NCBI GenBank assembly: GCA_037951105.1 | Contig: JBAMJV010008485.1 | Coordinates: 12,501 to 76,500, forward strand | Length of the DNA: 64,000 bases | Direction: 5' to 3' | Source of the DNA: Echinarachnius parma | Lineage: Eukaryota; Echinodermata; Echinoidea; Clypeasteroida; Echinarachniidae | Shown here: positions 1 to 11,100 of the stretch, piece by piece | How positions within the stretch are numbered: position 1 is the stretch's first letter | Layout: the number at the start of each line of letters is the position of its first letter | The notes under the pieces: generated by a model | The model's input: the letters and a program-made list of their open reading frames with translations, nothing else | The model's database searches: none | What the model was told of the DNA's origin: nothing | Program-made: the position numbers and the translations under genes

Positions 1-500
1 TTTATTTTTTGACCAGTTGAAAAGTGTACCACATGAAATTTGCGATATTTGATGTTGCGAGATGGCGGATGAGCGCTACGTCATTGACGTTCTGGTTAAA
101 TTCATTTTCATAATGTCCATTTAGTACATGTATGTGTACATGTGTGTATCTTTGTATAAAGTGTATGTAAACATGCTTCCTGACGTAATTGCACGCATGT
201 CTGCATGTTTTCTTAGCAAACACCGGTACAATTTTTTCTTGTTAGTTGGGGTAATTGTTTATCTGACCTTGTACATATTTTGTTGTGCTCTTGAAAATAT
301 CTTCACTCAAAGAAAATTGAATAGAAGAAATTGTATACCCTTTCTGTTTAAATGTTTATTTAAGAAACTCAGAGAATAGTGTTAAAAATGTTGGTATTTT
401 ATAGTAACATTAATTTTTAGTAATAGGAGACTTACATAGCAAAGTATTTAATTATGTCTTGCAATAATGTATATACCTTCTTTATTCTTTCAATCCACAG

Positions 501-602
501 ATTGAGCAAAACCTAGACTCGTACAAAGCCAAGTATGACATTGTCCTTATATCAGACGAGACAATGGACTTAGCAAATGCCCTTCTACAAAAGATCCTGT
601 AG
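501..602 (+). CDS. Terminal coding exon of an unidentified gene
   Basis: An acceptor (pyrimidine tract ending CCACAG at 500) opens a frame of 33 codons ending with TAG at 600-602; the other two frames stop within a few codons. The peptide begins IEQNLDSYKAKYD, continues IVLISDETMDLANALLQ and ends KIL. It looks like the amphipathic C-terminal tail of a folded protein, but I do not recognise the family. Upstream exons lie outside the window or are too short to see. A GTAACG directly after the stop could be a chance donor or an intron in the 3'UTR. Confidence 0.5.
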   Translation: MEQNLDSYKAKYDIVLISDETMDLANALLQKIL

Positions 603-933
603 GTAACGTCTTGATGGTATAACTTTAAATCTGTCGTATCGCTGTGTGTCAATAGTACTGCTGGAAATACTATGGACGGCTACACTTTGTGGACTAGGAC
701 ATGATGACACGAGACGACGTGGTGAAGCGTGCGCACAGCTAGAACCCTGATGACATCATGTCCCAGTCACATAGTGGATTTATGCAATCGACCAGACCCT
801 AATATTGCTTCGACTACCTTTTGACATGAAATGATGATGTACTGTATGTCTATTTTACTTGAATTGCGTGGTACTCTAGTCATCTCATCAGTATTAATGT
901 TGCCTATGAAAACCTGGGGGTGAAAACGATTTT

Positions 934-1463
934 AAAGGGATAGTTGAGTTTTGGTATAGACGGCGCTACACAAAATAATTTTTTTGCGAGATAAAGAAAA
1001 ACTGAGTGTCAAATTCAAAAGAGCATACAATTTTAATGACAGAAAAACTTTATTTGATCAAAATCGGTTCAGAAATGGCTGAAATATCCATAAACATAAC
1101 CATTTGAAACTTATTTGATAATTTTGAACCAGCCTTTAAAAAATTCAAAAAAATACTTCCTTTTTTCAAAAATTTACAAAAGAGGTTTTTAAATAGTTGT
1201 TGATTATCTCTCTATCTAATCACTATTTCAACAAAACATCACATGCACAATATTTTATTTAAAATGGTTGAAACCGATGAGTGTTTAGAGAGCGCCCTCT
1301 TTGAGTTTTAATGGCTCTTTTTGAATGACAACAGGATCATTTGTAATTTTGTATTCCTTTTGAGTTATAACTATTAGTTTGTAATGTAATGGTGCAGGTT
1401 TTGGTTACTAAAATTCAGTTTGACCAAACTGTACTCTCTTTACCAGAACTCGACTATCCCTTT
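934..1463. mobile_element. MITE-like element, ends AAAGGGATAG / CTATCCCTTT
   Basis: About 530 bp bounded by inverted termini: AAAGGGATAGTTGAGTTTTG at the left and the near reverse complement ending GACTATCCCTTTT at the right. There is no coding capacity. A clear target duplication was not found. Confidence 0.6.
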
Positions 1464-1465
1464 TA

Positions 1466-1551
1466 TATCTACGTCACTAAAATATATTTTAGCAAATCGC
1501 TATTCCTTAAGTATAGTTCAATATTTTAGTGACATAGATATGACGTAGATA
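1466..1551. repeat. Small foldback/hairpin
   Basis: ATATCTACGTCACTAAAATA at the left is mirrored by TATTTTAGTGACATAGATAT plus GACGTAGAT at the right, giving a palindrome of about 85 bp that directly abuts the preceding element. Confidence 0.6.
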
Positions 1552-1721
1552 CAATAAATTTTAACTTAAAATCGTGTTCAGAATACACCCCCTGGTAGCC
1601 CATGTGTTAATCACATAGGAAGTACATGTAAATGATATTCTCTGTAGGAGGTTACAGGTTAACATGTTGCCTATTGGAATGATGTGGTATAAGAGGTAAC
1701 AGGTTAACCTGTATAGTCTAT

Positions 1722-1885
1722 GGTCCTGTTGCAGAAAGAGATACAATCGATTGTAAGTTACGATTGATTGTAAGTCCGCAACTTTGCGCGTTTCAACCAA
1801 TCAGATTCGCGCAATGAGAAAACATGATCAGACTTGCAATTAATTGTAACTTACAATTGATTGTATCTCTTTCTGCAACGGGGCC
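1722..1885. mobile_element. MITE family A, copy 1 (TIR GTTGCAGAAAGAGATACAAT)
   Basis: About 164 bp with long inverted termini: GTTGCAGAAAGAGATACAAT at the left, ATTGTATCTCTTTCTGCAAC at the right. A second copy lies at 3159-3318. No coding sequence. Confidence 0.8.
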
Positions 1886-2457
1886 TATATGAGATAACTA
1901 ATTACTGTCCAGCAAGAACTAAATGTACTAGCCATTTGTGTACCTCATGACAGAAATCAAAATTTATTCTCCAACTTGAGAGATTTCATATTTTCTTTGA
2001 TATTTTTTCCAAAAAAAAATTCCTTTCCTCCTCGAATAGTGTTATCTGATTGGTATATCGATATCAACATGTCCATTTAGAATTAGTAATTACACAATCA
2101 TAATTTTTTATTTTGATTGTGTGAGTATGGATTCCAAATGGACATGCTATTTTTTTTCTTCGGTGAACTATTGGTGCTCTACTTTGTACCTTTTTACTCA
2201 TAATGCCGTTATTGCAGTGAATAAAATGTTTACCTATAGTTGTGGTCAGGTCTGTTTGTGGTGAACAAATTTCAGCACCTAAGTTGGACATGAAAACAAA
2301 TACCGGTAATTTGACGGGCATTGACAATTTTGTGTGGCTTTCATTTACAAATGTACTGTGTATATGTATGTCAACAAATTGTAACATTTTAAAAGAAATT
2401 ATTGGTGATATTCAATGAAAATGAATTTTGTAGAAATATTTGAAATTTTCAAGCAAT

Positions 2458-2897
2458 ATATGTGACCTTACACCACAAAACGACCAATAAGTCGGGAAAA
2501 CTGATTATGCTGCTTTTCATAAAACACTACAATAGAAGGCATTACCTTTAAAATGGTATATCATTTGTCATATTTGGACTATGCAAACCCTCTCAAAATG
2601 AACACCAAAGATTTGGAATCTGGCTCAAGCATTTTTTAAATAAGGGAGAAACGGGCCATTTAAAAGATCAGTTTCCATTAAAGCGCTGTAATAAGATCAC
2701 ATTTATTAGATGAAAAAAAATATTTAAACATGATTTTTAACGCTCAAAATGTTACAGAAGCTAGATTAAAATATGATTATTCAGGAAATACCAAAAACCT
2801 AAATCTCATATTTTAAACAAAATTTGACTATTTTAGCTAATAAAAGAGAAACTACCACAGCGACATAACGGTCGTTTTGTGGTGTGAGGTCACATAT
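2458..2897. mobile_element. MITE family B, copy 1 (TIR ATATGTGACCTTACACCAC)
   Basis: A 440-bp element with inverted termini ATATGTGACCTTACACCAC... and ...GTGGTGTGAGGTCACATAT, each continuing into an AAAACGACC/GGTCGTTTT stretch. A diverged relative lies at 17930-18298, so this is a multi-copy family. Confidence 0.8.
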
Positions 2898-3158
2898 AAG
2901 CATTTAAACTTCACTTACTTTCCCCTTTCATTTCTTACCATTTTTTAAGTTTTAGCCATTTTGATCCATTTTCCTTACTATAAAGAATGAATATTTATTT
3001 TAAGAAGTGATACAATTAATAATATATTGCCTGATTTGCTCACTATTATTTTAAAATTTGTTGGTTTTGTGTGTTTTTGTGGTCAACTTCTTTTCAGTCT
3101 CTTTACTGAATGGCTGATGGTAGGGTAATGAAAAGACTTCAAATACATCTGCGCCCCT

Positions 3159-3318
3159 GGGCCAGAAAAAGGTACAGTCGATTGTAAGTTATTAATTAAC
3201 TGTAAGTCAGAACATTTGCACGTTTCAATCAATCAGCTGTGCACATGACGAACATATGATCTGACTTACAATTAATTGTTACTTACAATTGATTGTATCT
3301 CTTTCTGCAATGGGGCCC
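3159..3318. mobile_element. MITE family A, copy 2
   Basis: About 160 bp matching the element at 1722-1885: the left end GGGCCAGAAAAAGGTACAGT has diverged, while the right end ATTGTATCTCTTTCTGCAA is well kept and finishes in GGGGCCC. Confidence 0.75.
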
Positions 3319-3489
3319 TACTGATTCTGATCAGACATATCTTAGAGTAATTTGCATGCTTCTTTGACATACCATAGACATGGGAGAACTCTGCCACACA
3401 GGTGAACTAGGCCACTAACATACAAACATTCAAAGCCAATGGGCTACAATGGATCAGGGGCTTGTTTCATGAAAGGGTCTTATCTAAGC

Positions 3490-3864
3490 CCAACAAAAAA
3501 AGTAAGTGCCCCCCTAATCAAAATAGCTTAACTTTTTAACAAAAAGGCTTTGAGCAAAATAACTTGGCAGGATTGTTCCTACACTTATCGACTAACTTCT
3601 TTGTGAAAATGAGATTGATCCGTCGAGTCTGCATGAGTGAACACACATTAAAGGCAAAAGTCACAAGAGTCATGTGACTTTTGAAAAGTGACAATTTTGC
3701 CTTTAATGTGTGCTCACTCATGCATGACTCGACGACCAATTTCATTTTCACACAGAAGTTACTCAATAAGTGTAGAAACAATCCTGCCAAGTTATTTTGC
3801 TCAAAACCTTTTCGTTAAAAAGTTAAGCTATTTTGATTAGGGGGGGACTTACTTTTTTTGTTGG
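3490..3864. repeat. 375-bp foldback (near-perfect palindrome)
   Basis: The two halves are reverse complements over nearly their whole length. CCAACAAAAAAAGTAAGT at the left end pairs with ACTTACTTTTTTTGTTGG at the right end, and the centre is a short spacer around 3668-3680. Open frames reported across it are by-products of the symmetry. It is probably a foldback MITE. Confidence 0.85.
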
Positions 3865-6800
3865 ATTTATGTATGCTGTCTGATCTTTTCTGTCGCTACA
3901 GCGCATTTTGCACAGAGCATCGATAGCCATTGGAAATGCAAAAGCTTTGTTTAGGGTCTGAACGAAGAGATACATAGTTGCACCCTAGCTCTGCACAATG
4001 TAGGAAGCCTATGTGACCGAGTTCTCGCATGTGTACGGTACATGTACATGTAGATCTGATAATAATGCATGCCTTTTACGGAGATACGTATATACATCAC
4101 AATGTCTCAACATTCAACCTTTAGAACAAATGCTTGAAATTTACTCTAGACATTGTGATATCTAGGCCTAGGGTTTGTTTGGGGATTTTATTTGTTGCGT
4201 CTTGAGAAATTGTGATTTGTGATTGGAATCATTCTTTTTAAAGCATAATAATAACATTTTACCTGGGCTGTGTGAGGTATAATAGAGTTTTTAGATTTGT
4301 GATACTGTATATTGCATTCTACTTACACTATCATAAATCGTTGTCATTTGTCTTTTTAAATATATCCCCCTCTGATTATATTAAAATGTAATATTTATCT
4401 ATGGTAGAAGAGTCTACATGTTTCTATATTTGAAACATGTCATAATCAAAGGTTGTTTAGAAAGATGTTTAGTTCCTCTTATTTAAAGGGGATTCGTCAA
4501 TATAGTAAAGCTCCATTTTTGTCACATTTAATATGAGAGCATGTATTGATGCCAGATATAGAGACTTTCAGGATTTTTAAAGAGTCACTGAGCGAATAAA
4601 TGGAAAGATGCCCCCTTTTTCATATTTTATAGAACATGGAATATAATGTATATATAATTCATGCCAGATAATTGGATATATATTAGAGATTTTTAAGGAG
4701 TCAACCGCACAAAGTGATTTTTAAGTATTTTAAATAATTTTCCATTTTGTTCACAATATTGCTTTTATTAATTGATATACAATGTTCCTTTATAATTTTG
4801 TAGAAAGATTAGCAATTATTGGTATTCTTATTTTTGTTTGTTTCTTACTTTTAATTAAACAAGTTGTAACCTCGCCAGTTATGGTGAGTTATCGCCAGAA
4901 AACATCCTTATCTAAAACATCTTTTTCAATAATTGGCCATTGCAGTTTAAAAAGTTATTTGGAAGAGAAAGTATGTCTTTGCATCAGAAAATGCTGTTTC
5001 TATACTTTTATGTGAAATATTAGGTATCAAAAGCATTGTCAGACTTTGTGGCAAAAATGCAAAGAGAAAGAAAAATATATATTTAGTCAAGACAGCCCCA
5101 AAATAATAATCACACGTCAATTTAAAAACCATGTTGCCTTATTTGGCCACAAAACAGCTGTATGAACCAATACTCTCTTGGAAAACAATTTCATGCTTTG
5201 ATTTTTCTTTGTGTGTGCTTGTACAATACATGTATCTATGTAAGTAAGTAAATATTAATATAAACTTTATTATTATTATTAACTTACAATCCAAATGGGA
5301 ATGTCTATTTGGATCAGTCTGTATATGTTGTGAAAATCTCTCACCATTTTTGCAAATCAGCTGTTTGGGAGAACACGACTCTTGTTTCAAAGGCCAGTGA
5401 TAAAAACAATCTTGAATATAACTAATTGTCCGTGGAGTGGACTCAAGATGCTAAGTTGCAATGTTTCAGCCAATCTTGTTTTTCAAAGTAGTACAATCTT
5501 TTGAAATTGTTTTTCAAAGTCTGGGCCCCCATTTGTTTCAAATTGTTTGTATTTCCAGCTATTTGCTAACTGCCAATCGACATTAAACAATTCAACTGTT
5601 ACCATAGTACATATAGTTTAATGTACATACATTTATTGGTAAAGATTCACGAATGTAAAGAACTGTATATTGCTTTAAGAAACTGGTTCTCATAATGCAG
5701 CAGTTTGATGAAACAAATTTACACAATTATACTGGTTCCAAGGCATTTTAACAAGTCCAATATTCCAATCAGTTGCATTTTATTTCAAAGGTGAGAGATC
5801 GATGGGTTTTTAATAACATGTACATTGTCAAATTTTTATAATAGATTTGTATCTATATAAATGATAATTTGTCACAATAAATGAAAGCTTTCTCTTCTTT
5901 TATATGAAATAATTGTGTTTTGTGATATTTATCAAGTTTGTGTATGGTTTGCTTTTATTTGAATTTGTTCACTGTTCTGATACACACATACACATACATA
6001 CACACACAAACACAACTCGCACATTTCAAGGTACCGGGTATATATTCCTACCTATCCATATTTGTTCCATTTAAATACAAACTACAGTAGCAAACCAAAC
6101 ATAAAACATAACACTGAAAGAAGTAAATTTATATCTCGTCTTTTATTCAATTTTATACAAACATTTAGAAACAGGACGGATATCTAAAATACTTTTCTTA
6201 ATTTTACAGAAACATTTCATACTAAAACATAATGGAATGTTTAAACTGGTTGCATATGCTTCATAGGCTTCACATAAAGTCATTTTTCAAAATACATTTT
6301 TAGAAACAGGTATATATAACTAAAATACTTTTATTTAAGTATAAAATATGGATGGAATGTGTATACTGGTTTGTGTATGCTGTACAACACTTTTCAGCTC
6401 TTTTAACAAAATTGTACAGTACACATGTACAATATTTTATAAGCAGGACAGCTTTCTAAAATACTTTTCTTAATTTCAATTTTCAAGCATGTTTAAACCA
6501 AATATATGGTTATTTTGATACTGGTTTGTGCATAGTGCAGAACACTTTTTCAACTCTACATGTGGAAGGATAAACATAATATAATACAACAAATACTGGA
6601 TTTTTCACATAGATTCTGTTAAATATTTTCTATCTAGTTAGGTACTTCAATTCAAACAATATAGTTACACACTTCTTTTAAATAATACAATATTTCAATA
6701 TTACAAAAAGTAAGACATTTTTAGAACACATTTAGATACAAGTTTACAACAAAAAAATAAATTCTTACTTGTTAAAAACTTGGCAAGACTTTCAAATATG

Positions 6801-7354
6801 AATATCTTTATAGACGGAAATTCAACATGCACTGATGATATTTCCTAAGATGAATGATTGAATGTAATGTACAAAAGAGATGTTTATGAAAACAAAACAT
6901 TTTCCAACAAAAGTATGTATTAGCTCCACTTATATATGGGAGAAATTTAATACAATACAAAAATAAATTCAAACATTAAAAAAAAAAACTTTTAAAAGGA
7001 AGATTTGATTTTGAAATGACAAGCAATATCTGTTTTTCTGACACTGTCCTCAAAAGTTACATAGCGCACTTGAATAGACTTTCAACACTGATCATTTGTG
7101 TGCAATCAGTTGTGGAACTTTAATTCCCACATCAGAGCTGTAGTCGAGTACGACTCTAGACTGCTTCTAATGGTCTCGTGACCCGACTCGGAGCAGAGTC
7201 ACAATGTAAAACAAATGGGAACTTGCTATTTCATTGGGGACCCAGAGCTTGTGGGCTCGTCTAAAGCCCTGTCACACATCAAATTAGCTTTCTAGAATTA
7301 ACACAAAATGTTTGAAATGCAGAATACATGTAGCTGGAGAGAAACACAGATCTA

Positions 7355-7537
7355 CAGTCAAGCCTGTCTGGAGCAGCCAACCTGCACATAACAGCCATCA
7401 AAAGTGAGAAACATTGTTATAGCACCAGTCTATAGAGGTAACCTGTCTACACTAGCCTCTTTTCTTTTTTTATGATGGACAGTCACTATACTTTTGACTT
7501 TTAATATCAAACCCACTGCCGCCTACAGGTTTGACTG
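7355..7537. mobile_element. Small TIR element (CAGTCAAGCCTGTCT...)
   Basis: Starts TA|CAGTCAAGCCTGTCT and ends ACAGGTTTGACTG. It is related to the element at 22191-22368 and lies in the probable 3' flank of the C7orf57-like gene. Confidence 0.55.
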
Positions 7538-7774
7538 CAATACACACTGTGGATAAAATCTACTGGAATGACAAAATGTAAGCAGAAAAGGGTGAAGGGT
7601 TTCCATCATTCAAACGCATTAAGGCACAGTTACATCTGCATGCAAAATATAGTAAAATCTGTCTAACTTTAAACATCACCCAAGGTCAACAGAAAAAAGT
7701 GGTCCTTATAAACAGGTGGTCTAAATAGACAGTTTCATTTGCAAGCAAATTGCGCTAAAGCTGGTTAGACTGTA

Positions 7775-7937
7775 CAGTGGAACCTCTTTATAACGAGCGA
7801 TGTAATAACGATGTACCCAACAAGCTCGAGGTAATTTCTCAGGTCCGGGTTCGATATATATATTTGTGTTGTTTCTAAGCCCTGATATACAAGGTAAATC
7901 AATGGGCTCAAGGTGCTCCTTATTTGAGGTTTCCCTG
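7775..7937. mobile_element. Small TIR element (CAGTGGAACCTCTTTATAAC...)
   Basis: Left end CAGTGGAACCTCTTTATAAC and a degraded right end GAGGTTTCCCTG. Related to TA-flanked elements at 21394, 22395 and 26997. TA flanking in its relatives points to the Tc1/mariner/pogo group (inference). Confidence 0.5.
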
Positions 7938-8031
7938 TTTATACGGTTGTTGAGTTGTCATAGCAACAAAACTACTGTCCAATTCATAGTGATGTAATGT
8001 ACCTACATCTAGTTCAGCCGACATCTTTAGC

Positions 8032-8149
8032 TTAGTTGTGGACATTAGCAATGGCCCTCTCCTGAGCGAATGCCGCATCCATGAGCGGTGAGGATCGTTC
8101 GTGGGTCTCGGACCACCGTGAGTTGACCTTGGCTCCGACTTTGTCGAAC
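8032..8149 (-). CDS. C7orf57: C7orf57-like exon 6 (terminal)
   Basis: Acceptor TTTGTAG, entered in phase, encodes FDKVGAKVNSRWSETHERSS and the C-terminus AFAQERAIANVHN, ending in TAA. Confidence 0.8.
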
Positions 8150-11100
8150 CTACAAATATAGGAAATTAAATGAATTAATTTAACTATACTGTACTCTGTG
8201 AATCATCATTAGCATCATCTTCATCATCATCATCATCATCATCACCACCACCATCATCATCTTCATCATTGTCACCACCACCACCACCATCATGATCATC
8301 ATTATCTCCACCATCATCATCATCTCCAACACCACCACCACCGCATCATCTCCACCACAACCACCATCACCATCATCATCGTCACCGCCACCAACGCATC
8401 ATCACCACCACCTCCATTACCACCCTCATCATCATCACCATTTAATACGTACTTGCTAATTTTGAAGAGCTCCCTGTCTTCCTCCTGCTTGTTGTTGACC
8501 GCCTTCATCTGCTCAGACTTCTTGGTTCCGCGCACCTCCATCGCGTTCTTGGTTCCGCCTCCGCCTTGGTAGCCACCACCTTGCCTCGGCGCATTCTTAT
8601 TGATGGCGTCGCGGTACTCCGTGCTCTGCCGATCGCCCTTGGTCGCCGCCTCGAACAAGGCGTCCTGGCTGGACACCTTGTGGTTCTTCTGGTGCGAGTC
8701 TCTGTTGGTGTACCAGTCTTCATTGTAGCCGTTGGACAAGAGCTTGCCCATGCTGGCAGGGCCCTGGTATGAGTCAGGTGTGGGTCTGCAAAGTAAATGG
8801 TGATAAAAACAAAACAAATTAGATAATTTCTTTGTGGAATAACCCACTAGAGATGATCAAATTGGGTATGTAATGTGTATTACATAGTTGGGGAGTAATA
8901 TTTTGCTCAGTTCTCAACAGATCAAACATGCAATACAATACTAAAGAACAACATGGACTACACACATTCACTTCACAACCATTTCATGTGAAGTGCAGTT
9001 GATTAACAACTTAACACAAATTACATACTGGGAAAGAAAGACTATTTTCTTTTAAAAATCTATAAAGAAATAATATGGTTAATAATACGGAAAATAATGG
9101 TTAATCCGAAAAAAGGGATCTCATTTAGATCTTAAGGAATATGCCACTACCATTAATCATGTTACTGTATCAAACTCATATTCAGGAATAACTAATTACC
9201 AAAATCAACATACAGAACGATAAAACTGTTGAGGAATAAAACGTCACTCACATCTTGGCGTGGCGGGACTTCTCGGGTGCCTTGTTCTGATCCTGCTCCT
9301 TCTTTCTCCTATAATCCTTGTCGTCCACCTTGGACTTCATCGGCCTCCGCAGCTTGGACGGGTCGTTGGGGATCTTCAAGTTCATCTTGTCCGTCACTCC
9401 ATCGCCGTGGCGCTCGAAAGCGGTCATCTTATCATCGAGCGAGAAGGGCGGTCGCTGCCAGTGGCCAGCTCCCTCGTCGCCGTGCTCGTCCGGGTGGTAT
9501 TCCTCGTACACCATGTAGTCTGGGAGGTGGGATTTGTACTGTGCTGACCTATTTAAAAAAAAAGTTGAGCAAATACACACAAATTATGAAATTTAAAGGA
9601 GAGAAAACATTAGAGTTATATGGGCCCTCTACATGGATACATTCAAAGTGAACAGTCTGCAAGAGACAATGCCCATTGCCCGCCCCTGGTCGCCATGTTC
9701 ATCTGGGTGGTATTCCTCCTATACCATGTAGTCTGGCAGGTGGGATTTGTACTGCGCTGACCTATTTCAAGAACAAGTCGGGGGGGGGGGGGGAAGGGGA
9801 AGAATTAAATATATAACAGGGCTCTCTTTTTTATGGTGGCCATTGGCACCTTGGGCCACAGCTGAGGACAGAAGGACAAGCCCTGTAGAGGATAATAAAT
9901 ACCATAGTGACAGGGCAACTCTGCCTGGGCAGAGAACTCGGCAACCTACGGTACATGAAAACATCCAAAACAAACAGGCTGCTAAGAATCTGGCCTGCTA
10001 AACCATATCTTTCAACCCGATTGTACTTGCTTTGCAACAGCGATGCATAACTATGTAGGGTGCATGCTATCACGTTTGAATGTAAATGGCTGACTTGACC
10101 AGCGTGGCCGAGATCCCCCACCACTATGGTTCTTGAGCTAGAGATTGCATTCATTACAAAATTACAACAATGAATGAAACATGATAGAGATATTGTTCAG
10201 TAAGAAATTTATTTTCCTTTGAATTTTGATTTTAAATGTGATAAAGTATCACAAATTAATGTAAACTGTATTAAAATAAAATTTTAATGTTTGTTGAAAG
10301 GTCAATATCTATATTTTGTTTGCAAGCTATTATGCATGATAAAGCAAGTGCATGTAAGCTAAAGTATTTCAGGATTAGTCATGAATAGTTTTTAAAAATT
10401 AAGCCATGTGTCAAACAAATAACCTACGTATTTGGCGCTTCAGCTGCTTCTTCTTGGTAGAACCAGTCGGGTCTCGGGTAATCCTTTGCCTCTTCATTCC
10501 TGGGCTTCGGATCTCGCATCTGCAGCAAATCTGTGATGCAAAGAAATTTAAATCAGATGTTTGTACATTAAGAACTGCCTATGATGGGAACCTGGTGAGC
10601 CTGGTTTTTACTCTATGGGAATTCGGGGAACAGGTTAAAGAGCATCAAGCGTGGGGATGCTACATAGCGGGTCGCCATTTTGAACTGGGTTAGTTTGCGC
10701 GCACCGCATGACACTGAGCTAACGTGCATTACGCACCGTGCGCAACGCGTATGCAAGATGGCGCCGCGCATCTCATTTGACGAATCTGAACTACCTTTAA
10801 GCTGCCCTCCTACTTTAAAAACAGCGAAACATTTACAAAATATGTCCTTCTTGATCAAACATGATAAATTTACTAAAATTGAACACTGAAATACAAAAGT
10901 TTGATTTAGTATTTATACAAGCTGTACAGAAGTGGAGAATTTACATTGAGCATTGCCATAGCTCATTGATCTTTATTGGAAGCCCAAATATCTTGGTATA
11001 TTTTTCCTTGTCTAATAATCAAAGCGATTTAACATTGCTAATTTGCAAGAAATTTTGTTGGGGAAGCAGAGCTTACTTTTCAATCTCGCTTGCAAGAAAA

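Larger units (their letters stand above)
603..8031. other. Intergenic / UTR region rich in small inverted-repeat elements
   Basis: No convincing coding exon was found. The sequence is AT-rich and contains several MITE-like elements, a long foldback and, near its right end, the 3'UTR of the minus-strand C7orf57-like gene. Open frames here are short, lack family resemblance and overlap repeats. Confidence 0.6.

Noticed and set aside
3536-3790. 84-codon minus-strand open frame
   Set aside because: It lies wholly within a perfect palindrome; the open frame is a by-product of the repeat.
8566-8772. Plus-strand open frames across C7orf57-like exon 5 and exon 4
   Set aside because: Antisense shadows of GC-richer real exons; no splice-consistent continuation.
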